Positions 52,277 to 61,660 of a stretch of 64,000 nucleotides of DNA are shown here, piece by piece. A model generated the notes under the pieces. The model was given only the letters and a program-made list of their open reading frames with translations, had not been told where the DNA came from and searched no databases. Origin of the DNA: CBDANW01 sp965197825 (GTDB lineage Bacteria; Acidobacteriota; Vicinamibacteria; Marinacidobacterales; DATDRI01). Made by a program: the position numbers and the translations under genes. Location of the stretch: contig CBDANW010000003.1 of NCBI GenBank assembly GCA_965197825.1, positions 3,087,857 through 3,151,856 of the forward strand. The letters run 5' to 3'. The stretch's first letter is position 1; every line of letters begins with the position of its first letter.

Positions 52277-54931
52277 ATGATAGTAATGAATTGTAAGGAA
52301 TGTGCCGGGCGAGCGTTCGCCGGCAGCGGCCACCCTATAATTGGAAACATGCAACTCCTGATCGGCGTGGTCGCAGTCCTGGTGCTGCTCCTTCCCTGGA
52401 ACGCCGCCGCTGCCGAGATCGTGGCGTTTGCAGATGGCTCGCACGTATCGGTCCAGGGCTACGAGTTGAAGGGCAATCTGGTCGTGATGACCACCCTGGA
52501 TGGCAAGCTGCGATCGGTGCCTCTCAGCCTCGTCGATCTCGAGACAACGGAACGCTTGAACCGGACTCGAGAGCCGATCGTGAAGCCACCCCCGGACGCT
52601 TCGGTGACGGGAGGCGAGCCACGGGTGGCCTCTCTGCGTCCCGCGACACCAAGCCCGTCGCCGCCGGGCCAGCCGGCTCAGCGAACCGAAACACCGGGGA
52701 CGACCGCTTCAGCGTCAACGGATATCAGAACGCTCCCGACTTTTTCCCCTCCCGCGCCGCGTGCTCCCGAGGTGATGACGCGTGACTCCGAGGGGCGCAT
52801 CACGTTGCGAGCAACCCGCGTGGTCGAGCCCATCGTTCTCGACGGCAAGCTGGACGATCCGGCTTACGCGAGAGTGAAATCTGTGACTGGCTTCATCCAG
52901 CAAGAACCGGATGAAGGCGAGCCAGCCAGCGAGGAGACCGAGGCGTGGATCTTCTTCGACGATCGCAACTTCTACGTCTCCGTCCGGTGCTGGGACAGCC
53001 ATCCGGAGCGGATGATCGCCAACGAGATGCGTCGGGACCATAACAACATCCGCCTAAACGAGAACATGGTGCTGGTGATCGACACGGATTACGATCGCCG
53101 CAACGGCTTCTACTTCGGGGTCTCGGCCCTTGCCGCCCTTCGGGACATGTCGATCGGAGACGAGGGCCAGAGCAACAACGTCGACTGGAATACCGTGTGG
53201 GACGCCAAGTCCTCGATGGACGATCAGGGTTGGATGGTCGAGATAGCCATTCCCTTCAAATCGCTGCGGTTCAAGCAATCCGGCCCACAGGTGTGGAGTA
53301 TCAACCTACGGCGAACGGTGGCCTGGAAAAACGAGATGCACCACATCGCGCCGATCGCCAACGCTCATTCTGGGCCGGGGGTGTATCGGTTCTCGGATGC
53401 GGCGACGCTCGTTGGGGTCGAAGTCCCAGGTTCGAACCGGAACCTTGAGCTCAAGCCGTATGCCCTGTCCTCGCTGACGACGAATCAGAAGGCCGATGAG
53501 CCCTTTTCCAACGACCCCGACGCCGATTTCGGCTTCGACGTCAAGTATAGCTTGACCAGCGGACTGATTGGGGACTTCACCTACAACACCGATTTCGCTC
53601 AGGTCGAGGAAGACGCGCAACAGATCAACCTGACGCGCTTCAGCCTGTTCTTCCCCGAGAAACGAGATTTCTTCCTCGAGGGGCAGTCGGTCTTCGCGTT
53701 TGGAGGAGCCGCGACCCGGGGATTTCGGGGCGGACTCACGCCCATCATGTTCTTCAGCCGCCGCATCGGCCTGACCGAAGACGGTGAGGATCCCATCCGG
53801 GTGGGGGGCCGCGTCACCGGCCGCGCCGGTCACTACCGTATTGGCGCCTTGAACATCCAAACGCGAGGTGTCGAAGAAGACCCCCTGATCCCCGCCACGA
53901 ACTTCTCCGTGTTGCGAGTGAGGCGCGACTTCCTCCAACGCAGTGACATCGGCGTGATCGCCACGTACCGGAACAGCTCTTTCACCGAAGGGGCGGGATC
54001 CAACGGCGTCTTCGGCTTCGACGGGAACTTCGCGTTTTTCGAGGCCCTGCAACTGAACAGCTACTATGCAGTGAGCGACACGCCTCTGGATCAGGGAGGC
54101 ACCACCGGGGACAACAACTCCAGCTATCTTGGCAAGCTCGATTACGGCGGCGACCGGTACGGGCTCATCCTCGAGCACCTCTACGTGGGTAAAGAGTTCC
54201 AGCCGGAGCTAGGGTTTCTCAGGCGGGAAGCCTTTCGGCGGAACTTCGTTCAGGGCCGCTTCAGTCCTCGACCGCGTTCCATCGAGGCCATTCGCCGGTT
54301 CGTGTGGCAGGCTGACGTCGATCGCATCACCGACACCGGAGGTCGCCTCGAGACCCGGAGGGCCACGGCGCACTTCCGTATCGAGCTCGACAACTCCGAC
54401 CGGGCGACCGTGCAGTACACCAACTACTTCGAGTTCCTTCCAGAGGAGTTCGAGATCTCCGATGGCGTGATCCTTCCCATCGGGGAGTACCGCTACCAGG
54501 ACGTGCGCTTCTCCTATAACTTTGGCCAGCAGCAACCGCTGCCCGGGACCATCAGCTACCAGAAGGGAAGCTTCTGGAGTGGCGACCGGGACGCTCTGAG
54601 CTTCAACGGCCGTGTCGAGATCTCCCCAAAATTCTCCATCGAGCCGCGCCTCTCGCTCAATTGGGTGGACTTGCCGGAAGGAGATTTCGATACCCGCCTC
54701 GTCAGCGCCCGCGTCAACTACACGTTCAGCCCGCGGATGGTCGTCAGCAGCTTCATTCAGTACAATTCTCGCTCCGACTCGGTAAGCTCCAGCGTCCGCT
54801 TTCGATGGGAGTACGAGCCGGGAAGCGATCTCTTCGTCGTTTACAGTGAAGGACGCGAGGATCTCTCCTTGACTCCTTTTTTGGCCAACCGCACCTTCGC
54901 GGTGAAGTTCACCAAACTCTTCCGGTTCTAG
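52277..54931 (+). CDS. CBM9-like/DUF5916 outer-membrane barrel protein, array copy 6
   Basis: 884 codons from ATG 52277, equivalent to the copy 5 start; the compact alternative is ATG 52349, seven bases after TATAAT (52336-52341), which gives MQLLIGVVAVLVLLLPWNAA. The frame is open back into copy 5 but that part is not homologous. Linker with SVTGGEPRVASLRPA as in copy 3, so the linker and barrel have different closest relatives. The 3' half (from about 53705) is nearly identical to copy 7. CBM9-like domain has EMHHIAPIANAHSGPG instead of the usual ERSFLAPISAS segment. Confidence 0.88.
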   Translation: MIVMNCKECAGRAFAGSGHPIIGNMQLLIGVVAVLVLLLPWNAAAAEIVAFADGSHVSVQGYELKGNLVVMTTLDGKLRSVPLSLVDLETTERLNRTREPIVKPPPDASVTGGEPRVASLRPATPSPSPPGQPAQRTETPGTTASASTDIRTLPTFSPPAPRAPEVMTRDSEGRITLRATRVVEPIVLDGKLDDPAYARVKSVTGFIQQEPDEGEPASEETEAWIFFDDRNFYVSVRCWDSHPERMIANEMRRDHNNIRLNENMVLVIDTDYDRRNGFYFGVSALAALRDMSIGDEGQSNNVDWNTVWDAKSSMDDQGWMVEIAIPFKSLRFKQSGPQVWSINLRRTVAWKNEMHHIAPIANAHSGPGVYRFSDAATLVGVEVPGSNRNLELKPYALSSLTTNQKADEPFSNDPDADFGFDVKYSLTSGLIGDFTYNTDFAQVEEDAQQINLTRFSLFFPEKRDFFLEGQSVFAFGGAATRGFRGGLTPIMFFSRRIGLTEDGEDPIRVGGRVTGRAGHYRIGALNIQTRGVEEDPLIPATNFSVLRVRRDFLQRSDIGVIATYRNSSFTEGAGSNGVFGFDGNFAFFEALQLNSYYAVSDTPLDQGGTTGDNNSSYLGKLDYGGDRYGLILEHLYVGKEFQPELGFLRREAFRRNFVQGRFSPRPRSIEAIRRFVWQADVDRITDTGGRLETRRATAHFRIELDNSDRATVQYTNYFEFLPEEFEISDGVILPIGEYRYQDVRFSYNFGQQQPLPGTISYQKGSFWSGDRDALSFNGRVEISPKFSIEPRLSLNWVDLPEGDFDTRLVSARVNYTFSPRMVVSSFIQYNSRSDSVSSSVRFRWEYEPGSDLFVVYSEGREDLSLTPFLANRTFAVKFTKLFRF

Positions 54932-54969
54932 CTTCGCGATTCTTCGTAGACCGGCCCCTCAAAATTGTC

Positions 54970-57606
54970 ATGGATTGTAGGCACCTGCGCACTGCATCGC
55001 CGTCGCAAAGATGCGAGGGTTATAATGGCAAGGTGCGCTTAGTGGGAATCCTCACCGTTCTGCTGCTTCTGCGCGCTGAGAACGCTGCCGCCGACGTCGT
55101 GATCTTTATGGATGGGTCGCGTCTGTCGGTGCAGAGCTACCGGCTTGAAGGCGAGCTGCTCGTCATGACGATGATGGATGGTGAGCTTCGCTCGGTGCCG
55201 CGCAGCTCGGTCGATCTCGAAACCACCGAGAGGCTGAATGGCGCGGGGCAGCCTCAATCCGCGCTACCACCGGTAGCAGACGTACCGCCGCCCGCCACGC
55301 CGCCCGCCGATGAAAACGGCGGGACGGCATTCAATCTACCAGCGCTGTCTCATGAGCCGGCAACGACCGCTCCCTCGGAGGAGGCCGCGCCAACCTCGAC
55401 CGGTTCTCTCCCCGCCTTTTCCCCGCCCGCGCCGCGTGCTCCCGAGGTGATGGCGCGTGACTCCGAGGGACGCATCACGTTGCGGGCGACCCGCCTGGCC
55501 GAGCCCATCGTTCTCGACGGCAAGCTTGACGATCCAATTTACTCGAGAGTCAAGTCAGTCAGCGGCTTCATCCAGCAAGAACCGGATGAAGGCGAGCCAG
55601 CCAGCGAGGAGACCGAGGCGTGGATCTTCTTCGACGATCGCAACTTCTACGTCTCCGTCCGGTGCTGGGACAGCCATCCGGAGCGGATGATCGCCAACGA
55701 AATGCGGCGCGACCATAACAACATCTTTCGAAACGAGAGCATCGTTCTGGTGCTTGACACGGACTACGATCGCCGCAACGGCTTCTACTTCGCCACCAAT
55801 CCCCTCGGTGCCCTTCGGGACCAGTCGGTTGGCGACGAAGGCCAGAACAACAACGCCGACTGGAACACCGTCTGGGATGTCGGGGCCTCCATGGATGATC
55901 GCGGTTGGGTGTTCGAGATGGCCGTTCCCTTCAAATCGCTGCGGTTCAAGAATATCGGCCCGCAAGTTTGGAGTTTCAACTTGCGGCGCATCGTGGCCTG
56001 GAAGAACGAGCGGACCTTCCTCGCGCCGATCGCCGCCGCCCATTCCATGTCGGGGGTGTTTCGGTTCTCGGATGCGGCCACGCTCGTCGGGGTCGAGGTC
56101 CCGGGCTCGAATCGAAACCTTGAGCTCAAGCCGTATGCCTTGTCCTCGCTGACGACGAATCAGAAGGCCGATGAGCCTTTTTCGAACGATCCCAACGCGG
56201 ATGTCGGCTTCGACGTCAAGTACGGTCTGACCAGCGGTCTCATCGGGGACTTCACCTACAATACCGATTTCGCTCAGGTCGAGGAAGATCAGCAACAGAT
56301 CAACCTGACACGCTTCAGCCTGTTCTTCCCCGAGAAACGAGATTTCTTCCTCGAGAGCCAGTCGATCTTCGCGTTTGGAGGAGCCGCGACCCGGGGATTT
56401 CGGGGCGGACTCACGCCCATCATGTTCTTCAGCCGCCGCATCGGCCTGACCGAAGACGGTGAGGATCCCATCCGGGTGGGGGGCCGCGTCACCGGCCGCG
56501 CCGGTCACTACCGTATTGGCGCCTTGAACATCCAAACGCGAGGTGTCGAAGAAGACCCCCTGATCCCCGCCACGAACTTCTCCGTGTTGCGAGTGAGGCG
56601 CGACTTCCTCCAACGCAGTGACATCGGCGTGATCGCCACGTACCGGAACAGCTCTTTCACCGAAGGGGCGGGATCCAACGGCGTCTTCGGCTTCGACGGG
56701 AACTTCGCGTTTTTCGAGGCCCTGCAACTGAACAGCTACTATGCAGTGAGCGACACGCCTCTGGATCAGGGAGGCACCACCGGGGACAACAACTCCAGCT
56801 ATCTTGGCAAGCTCGATTACGGCGGCGACCGGTACGGGCTCATCCTCGAGCACCTCTACGTGGGAGAGGATTTCCAGCCAGAGCTGGGTTTTCTCCGACG
56901 CGAAGCCTTTCGGCGGAACTTCGTTCAGGGCCGCTTTAGTCCTCGACCGCGTTCCATCGAGGCCATTCGCCGGTTCGTGTGGCAGGCTGACGTCGATCGC
57001 ATCACCGACACCGGAGGTCGCCTCGAGACCCGGAGGGCCACGGCGCACTTCCGTATCGAGCTCGACAACTCCGACCGGGCGACCGTGCAGTACAACGACA
57101 TCTTCGAGTTTCTTCCCGAAGAGTTCGAGATCTCCGATGGCGTGATCCTTCCCATCGGGGAGTACCGCTACCAGGACGTGCGCTTCTCCTATAACTTTGG
57201 CCAGCAGCAACCGCTGCCCGGGACCATCAGCTACCAGAAGGGAAGCTTCTGGAGTGGCGACCGGGACGCTCTGAGCTTCAACGGCCGTGTCGAGATCTCC
57301 CCAAAATTCTCCATCGAGCCGCGCCTCTCGCTCAATTGGGTGGACTTGCCGGAAGGAGATTTCGATACCCGCCTCGTCAGCGCCCGCGTCAACTACACGT
57401 TCAGCCCGCGGATGGTCGTCAGCAGCTTCATTCAGTACAATTCTCGCTCCGACTCGGTAAGCTCCAGCGTCCGCTTTCGATGGGAGTACGAGCCGGGAAG
57501 CGATCTCTTCGTCGTTTACAGTGAAGGACGCGAGGATCTCTCCTTGACTCCTTTTTTGGCCAACCGCACCTTCGCGGTGAAGTTCACCAAACTCTTCCGG
57601 TTCTAG
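54970..57606 (+). CDS. CBM9-like/DUF5916 outer-membrane barrel protein, array copy 7
   Basis: 878 codons from ATG 54970; the compact alternative is GTG 55033, six bases after TATAAT (55021-55026). The first 2.05 kb is almost base-for-base the same as copy 8 at a constant offset of 2,675 bases. The plug of the difference in the barrel is the 3' end, which in this copy matches copy 6 (LETRRATAHFRIELDNSDRATVQY). EGQSIFAF of the earlier copies has become ESQSIFAF here and in copy 8. Confidence 0.88.
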   Translation: MDCRHLRTASPSQRCEGYNGKVRLVGILTVLLLLRAENAAADVVIFMDGSRLSVQSYRLEGELLVMTMMDGELRSVPRSSVDLETTERLNGAGQPQSALPPVADVPPPATPPADENGGTAFNLPALSHEPATTAPSEEAAPTSTGSLPAFSPPAPRAPEVMARDSEGRITLRATRLAEPIVLDGKLDDPIYSRVKSVSGFIQQEPDEGEPASEETEAWIFFDDRNFYVSVRCWDSHPERMIANEMRRDHNNIFRNESIVLVLDTDYDRRNGFYFATNPLGALRDQSVGDEGQNNNADWNTVWDVGASMDDRGWVFEMAVPFKSLRFKNIGPQVWSFNLRRIVAWKNERTFLAPIAAAHSMSGVFRFSDAATLVGVEVPGSNRNLELKPYALSSLTTNQKADEPFSNDPNADVGFDVKYGLTSGLIGDFTYNTDFAQVEEDQQQINLTRFSLFFPEKRDFFLESQSIFAFGGAATRGFRGGLTPIMFFSRRIGLTEDGEDPIRVGGRVTGRAGHYRIGALNIQTRGVEEDPLIPATNFSVLRVRRDFLQRSDIGVIATYRNSSFTEGAGSNGVFGFDGNFAFFEALQLNSYYAVSDTPLDQGGTTGDNNSSYLGKLDYGGDRYGLILEHLYVGEDFQPELGFLRREAFRRNFVQGRFSPRPRSIEAIRRFVWQADVDRITDTGGRLETRRATAHFRIELDNSDRATVQYNDIFEFLPEEFEISDGVILPIGEYRYQDVRFSYNFGQQQPLPGTISYQKGSFWSGDRDALSFNGRVEISPKFSIEPRLSLNWVDLPEGDFDTRLVSARVNYTFSPRMVVSSFIQYNSRSDSVSSSVRFRWEYEPGSDLFVVYSEGREDLSLTPFLANRTFAVKFTKLFRF

Positions 57607-57644
57607 CTTCGCGATTCTTCGTAGACCGGCCCCTCAAAATTGTC

Positions 57645-60281
57645 ATGGATTGTAGGCACCTGCGCACTGCATCGCCGTCGCAAAGATGCGAGGGTTATAA
57701 TGGCAAGGTGCGCTTAGTGGGAATCCTCACCGTTCTGCTGCTTCTGCGCGCTGAGAACGCTGCCGCCGACGTCGTGATCTTTATGGATGGGTCGCGTCTG
57801 TCGGTGCAGAGCTACCGGCTTGAAGGCGAGCTGCTCGTCATGACGATGATGGATGGTGAGCTTCGCTCGGTGCCGCGCAGCTCGGTCGATCTCGAAACCA
57901 CCGAGAGGCTGAATGGCGCGGGGCAGCCTCAATCCGCGCTACCACCGGTAGCAGACGTACCGCCGCCCGCCACGCCGCCCGCCGATGAAAACGGCGGGAC
58001 GGCATTCAATCTACCAGCGCTGTCTCATGAGCCGGCAACGACCGCTCCCTCGGAGGAGGCCGCGCCAACCTCGACCGGTTCTCTCCCCGCCTTTTCCCCG
58101 CCCGCGCCGCGTGCTCCCGAGGTGATGGCGCGTGACTCCGAGGGACGCATCACGTTGCGGGCGACCCGCCTGGCCGAGCCCATCGTTCTCGACGGCAAGC
58201 TTGACGATCCAATTTACTCGAGAGTCAAGTCAGTCAGCGGCTTCATCCAGCAAGAACCGGATGAAGGCGAGCCAGCCAGCGAGGAGACCGAGGCGTGGAT
58301 CTTCTTCGACGATCGCAACTTCTACGTCTCCGTCCGGTGCTGGGACAGCCATCCGGAGCGGATGATCGCCAACGAAATGCGGCGCGACCATAACAACATC
58401 TTTCGAAACGAGAGCATCGTTCTGGTGCTTGACACGGACTACGATCGCCGCAACGGCTTCTACTTCGCCACCAATCCCCTCGGTGCCCTTCGGGACCAGT
58501 CGGTTGGCGACGAAGGCCAGAACAACAACGCCGACTGGAACACCGTCTGGGATGTCGGGGCCTCCATGGATGATCGCGGTTGGGTGTTCGAGATGGCCGT
58601 TCCCTTCAAATCGCTGCGGTTCAAGAATGTCGGCCCGCAAGTTTGGAGTTTCAACTTGCGGCGCATCGTGGCCTGGAAGAACGAGCGGACCTTCCTCGCG
58701 CCGATCGCCGCCGCCCATTCCATGTCGGGGGTGTTTCGGTTCTCGGATGCGGCCACGCTCGTCGGGGTCGAGGTCCCGGGCTCGAATCGAAACCTTGAGC
58801 TCAAGCCGTATGCCTTGTCCTCGCTGACGACGAATCAGAAGGCCGATGAGCCTTTTTCGAACGATCCCAACGCGGATGTCGGCTTCGACGTCAAGTACGG
58901 TCTGACCAGCGGTCTCATCGGGGACTTCACCTACAATACCGATTTCGCTCAGGTCGAGGAAGATCAGCAACAGATCAACCTGACACGCTTCAGCCTGTTC
59001 TTCCCCGAGAAACGAGATTTCTTCCTCGAGAGCCAGTCGATCTTCGCGTTTGGAGGAGCCGCGACCCGGGGATTTCGGGGCGGACTCACGCCCATCATGT
59101 TCTTCAGCCGCCGCATCGGCCTGACCGAAGACGGTGAGGATCCCATCCGGGTGGGGGGCCGCGTCACCGGCCGCGCCGGTCACTACCGTATTGGCGCCTT
59201 GAACATCCAAACGCAAGGTGTCGAAGAAGACCCCCTGATCCCCGCCACGAACTTCTCCGTGTTGCGAGTGAGGCGCGACTTCCTCCAACGCAGTGACATC
59301 GGCGTGATCGCCACGTACCGGAACAGCTCTTTCACCGAAGGGGCGGGATCCAACGGCGTCTTCGGCTTCGACGGGAACTTCGCGTTTTTCGAGGCCCTGC
59401 AACTGAACAGCTACTATGCAGTGAGCGACACGCCTCTGGATCAGGGAGGCACCACCGGGGACAACAACTCCAGCTATCTTGGCAAGCTCGATTACGGCGG
59501 CGACCGGTACGGGCTCATCCTCGAGCACCTCTACGTGGGAGAGGATTTCCAGCCAGAGCTGGGTTTTCTCCGACGCGAAGCCTTTCGGCGGAACTTCGTT
59601 CAGGGCCGCTTTAGTCCTCGACCGCGTTCCATCGAGGCCATTCGCCGGTTCGTGTGGCAGGCTGACGTCGATCGCATCACCGACACCGGAGGTCGCCTCG
59701 AGACCCGAAACGTCCAGGGGCAGTTCAGCATCGAGTTCGACAACTCCGACCGGTTGCGCGTGCAGTACAACGACATCTTCGAGTTTCTTCCCGAAGAGTT
59801 CGAGATCTCCGATGACGTGATTCTTCCCGTGGGCGAGTATCGCTTCCAGGATCTTGAATTCGCATACACGTTCGGCCCCCAACGACCGCTGCCCTCGACG
59901 ATCCGTTACCAGACGGGGGGCTTTTGGAGCGGCAACCTGGACACTCTGAGCTTCAACGGCCGTGTCGAGATCTCCCCAAAATTCTCCATCGAGCCGCGCC
60001 TCTCGCTCAACTGGGTGGACTTGCCGGAAGGGGACTTCAATACCCGCCTCGTCAGCGCCCGGGTGAACTACACCTTTAGCCCGCGGATGTTCGTCAGCAG
60101 CTTCATTCAGTACAACTCTAGCCGCGGCTCGGTAAGCTCCAGCATTCGCTTTCGATGGGAGTACGAGCCGGGAAGCGATCTCTTCGTCGTCTATAGTGAA
60201 GGACGCGAGGATCTGTCCTTGACTCCTTTCTTGGCCAACCGCACCTTCGCGGTGAAGTTTACCAAGCTTTTCCGCTTCTAG
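57645..60281 (+). CDS. CBM9-like/DUF5916 outer-membrane barrel protein, array copy 8
   Basis: 878 codons from ATG 57645 (compact alternative GTG 57708, six bases after TATAAT 57696-57701). Near-identical to copy 7 up to about 59706, with only two amino-acid changes seen (I to V near 58627, R to Q near 59214). It then switches to a different 3' segment, LETRNVQGQFSIEFDNSDRLRVQY through RYQTGGFWSGNLDTLSF, more like copies 4/5, before rejoining the copy 7 type. Last gene of the array; ten bases after its stop comes the PQQ-propeller gene. Confidence 0.88.
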   Translation: MDCRHLRTASPSQRCEGYNGKVRLVGILTVLLLLRAENAAADVVIFMDGSRLSVQSYRLEGELLVMTMMDGELRSVPRSSVDLETTERLNGAGQPQSALPPVADVPPPATPPADENGGTAFNLPALSHEPATTAPSEEAAPTSTGSLPAFSPPAPRAPEVMARDSEGRITLRATRLAEPIVLDGKLDDPIYSRVKSVSGFIQQEPDEGEPASEETEAWIFFDDRNFYVSVRCWDSHPERMIANEMRRDHNNIFRNESIVLVLDTDYDRRNGFYFATNPLGALRDQSVGDEGQNNNADWNTVWDVGASMDDRGWVFEMAVPFKSLRFKNVGPQVWSFNLRRIVAWKNERTFLAPIAAAHSMSGVFRFSDAATLVGVEVPGSNRNLELKPYALSSLTTNQKADEPFSNDPNADVGFDVKYGLTSGLIGDFTYNTDFAQVEEDQQQINLTRFSLFFPEKRDFFLESQSIFAFGGAATRGFRGGLTPIMFFSRRIGLTEDGEDPIRVGGRVTGRAGHYRIGALNIQTQGVEEDPLIPATNFSVLRVRRDFLQRSDIGVIATYRNSSFTEGAGSNGVFGFDGNFAFFEALQLNSYYAVSDTPLDQGGTTGDNNSSYLGKLDYGGDRYGLILEHLYVGEDFQPELGFLRREAFRRNFVQGRFSPRPRSIEAIRRFVWQADVDRITDTGGRLETRNVQGQFSIEFDNSDRLRVQYNDIFEFLPEEFEISDDVILPVGEYRFQDLEFAYTFGPQRPLPSTIRYQTGGFWSGNLDTLSFNGRVEISPKFSIEPRLSLNWVDLPEGDFNTRLVSARVNYTFSPRMFVSSFIQYNSSRGSVSSSIRFRWEYEPGSDLFVVYSEGREDLSLTPFLANRTFAVKFTKLFRF

Positions 60282-60291
60282 ACCGTAGACA

Positions 60292-61602
60292 GTGTTATCC
60301 GCAGTCCGTCTGACCACGGGGCTCTGCGTCGTTCTTTGCGCCTCTCAAGCGGTCGCGGACAACTGGCCGCAGTGGAGAGGTCCCGAGGCAACCGGCGTCT
60401 CTAGGGAAGAGAGTCTGCCGGTTCGTTGGACCGCCGAAGACAACGTCGCGTGGAAAACTCCGCTCGAGGGACTCGGCACGTCGTCACCCGTTGTGTGGGA
60501 GGACAAGGTATTCCTCACTTCTCAGATGGGTGTAGGGCCGATCGACCGCCGGGGCGCACAGTTCCCCGGAGCCCCTTTCGCTCGAGACTATCGACGTGAC
60601 GACGACGAAGTCCAGTTTGTCGTCTACGCGTTCGACCGATCCGACGGGGTCTTGCTGTGGCGTTACGAGCTCGCTGCCGAAGGGGATCTGCCTGCCGTTC
60701 ACTACAAGCATAGTCTGGCTAGCCCGAGCTGCGTCACCGACGGGGAATCAGTCTATGCCTGGGTGGGAACCGGCCAGCTCGTCGCTTTGAGCATGGAAGG
60801 CGAATTGCTGTGGCAACGTCATCTCGGTCAGGAGTACGCACCCTTCGACGTGCTGTGGGGACACGGAAGCTCTCCGGCACTCTACGAGAATCTTCTCTAC
60901 CTGCTCTGCGATCACCCGGCCGGTGCCTATCTGCTCGCCTTGGACAAACGGACCGGAAAGGAGATTTGGAAGGTCGAGCGGGGTTCCGGCCTTCGCTCGT
61001 ACTCCACGCCGTTCATTCTGAGAAGCGCCGATGGCGACGAGCTCATCGTCAACTCCAGTCATCGCATCGAGAGCTTCGACCCCAAGACCGGCGAGCTCCT
61101 TTGGTACGCCGGCGAGCCGACCCCACTCGCCATCCCGATGCCCGTCGCGCACGAGGGAATCCTCTACGCCAGCCGCGGCTACTCGAGTGGACCCTATGCA
61201 TCCATCCGCGGCGGGGGGCGAGGGGACGTTTCCGGAAGTCACATCCGGTGGCGCTTTCCCACCGGAGCTCCCTACGTATCTTCCCTTCTGTACTACCAGG
61301 GCCTGGTTTACATGGCCAACGAGAACGGCATCGTGACCGCCATCGACGCGGAGACCGGCGGCCTCATCTGGAGAGAGAGGTTGGGCGGCGTCTTTACCGC
61401 CTCACCCATCGCGGCCGACGGAGAGATCTACCTTCTTGGAGAAAGTGGCAAGACCGTCGTTCTCGAGGCGGGACGCACGTTTCGAATCGTTGCAGAAAAC
61501 GCGCTCAGCGAACGGAGCCTGGCGTCGCCGGCCATCTCCGAAGGGCAGATCTTCATCCGTACCGACCAGCACTTATTCTGCATCGGAGAACGCCCTCGAT
61601 GA
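60292..61602 (+). CDS. Exported PQQ-like beta-propeller protein, downstream of the barrel array
   Basis: 436 residues from GTG 60292. Signal peptide (LSAVRLTTGLCVVLCASQAVA), then NWPQWRGPEATGVSREESLP, the standard opening of this propeller subgroup in bacteria with many exported oxidoreductases, and seven to eight blades with motifs such as GVLLWRYELA, GELLWQRHLG, GKEIWKVERG, GELLWYAGEP and GLIWRERLGG. No lipobox. It begins ten bases after barrel copy 8, so it is very likely on the same transcript and may act with the barrels as a periplasmic scaffold or sensor. The same family as the protein at 26818. Confidence 0.87.
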   Translation: MLSAVRLTTGLCVVLCASQAVADNWPQWRGPEATGVSREESLPVRWTAEDNVAWKTPLEGLGTSSPVVWEDKVFLTSQMGVGPIDRRGAQFPGAPFARDYRRDDDEVQFVVYAFDRSDGVLLWRYELAAEGDLPAVHYKHSLASPSCVTDGESVYAWVGTGQLVALSMEGELLWQRHLGQEYAPFDVLWGHGSSPALYENLLYLLCDHPAGAYLLALDKRTGKEIWKVERGSGLRSYSTPFILRSADGDELIVNSSHRIESFDPKTGELLWYAGEPTPLAIPMPVAHEGILYASRGYSSGPYASIRGGGRGDVSGSHIRWRFPTGAPYVSSLLYYQGLVYMANENGIVTAIDAETGGLIWRERLGGVFTASPIAADGEIYLLGESGKTVVLEAGRTFRIVAENALSERSLASPAISEGQIFIRTDQHLFCIGERPR

Positions 61603-61660
61603 GAGCGTGGCCCTCCCCGCTGGCTTTGCTTAGCGGTGGCCCGAATGGCAGTATGAAGTC

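Larger units (their letters stand above)
38778..60281 (+). repeat. Tandem array of eight paralogous CBM9-like/DUF5916 outer-membrane barrel genes
   Basis: Eight complete, head-to-tail genes of about 2.5-2.7 kb spaced by 2-184 bases. Common architecture: signal peptide; in copies 2-8 a short beta domain (DGTRLxVQSYELK ... LQSVPRSYVDLE) and a Pro/Ala-rich linker of variable length; a CBM9-like domain (IVLDGKLDDPVYSRV ... RCWDSHPERM); a long C-terminal barrel region of the DUF5916 type ending in KFTKLFRF with terminal Phe, the outer-membrane insertion signal. Copies differ mostly in the linker and in short patches of the barrel. Confidence 0.92.

Noticed and set aside
38778..60281. TonB-dependent receptors
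   Set aside because: No plug domain or TonB box; N-terminal CBM9-like domain and family landmarks fit DUF5916 instead.
58230..60317. Very long open frames on the minus strand opposite the barrel genes (up to 695 codons; also 555 and 671 at 55555-57210 and 38913-40928)
   Set aside because: They recur opposite every barrel copy and mirror its codon bias; their translations are Asp/Gly/Val-rich low-quality sequence with no domain, signal peptide or ribosome site. High GC codon bias creates them.
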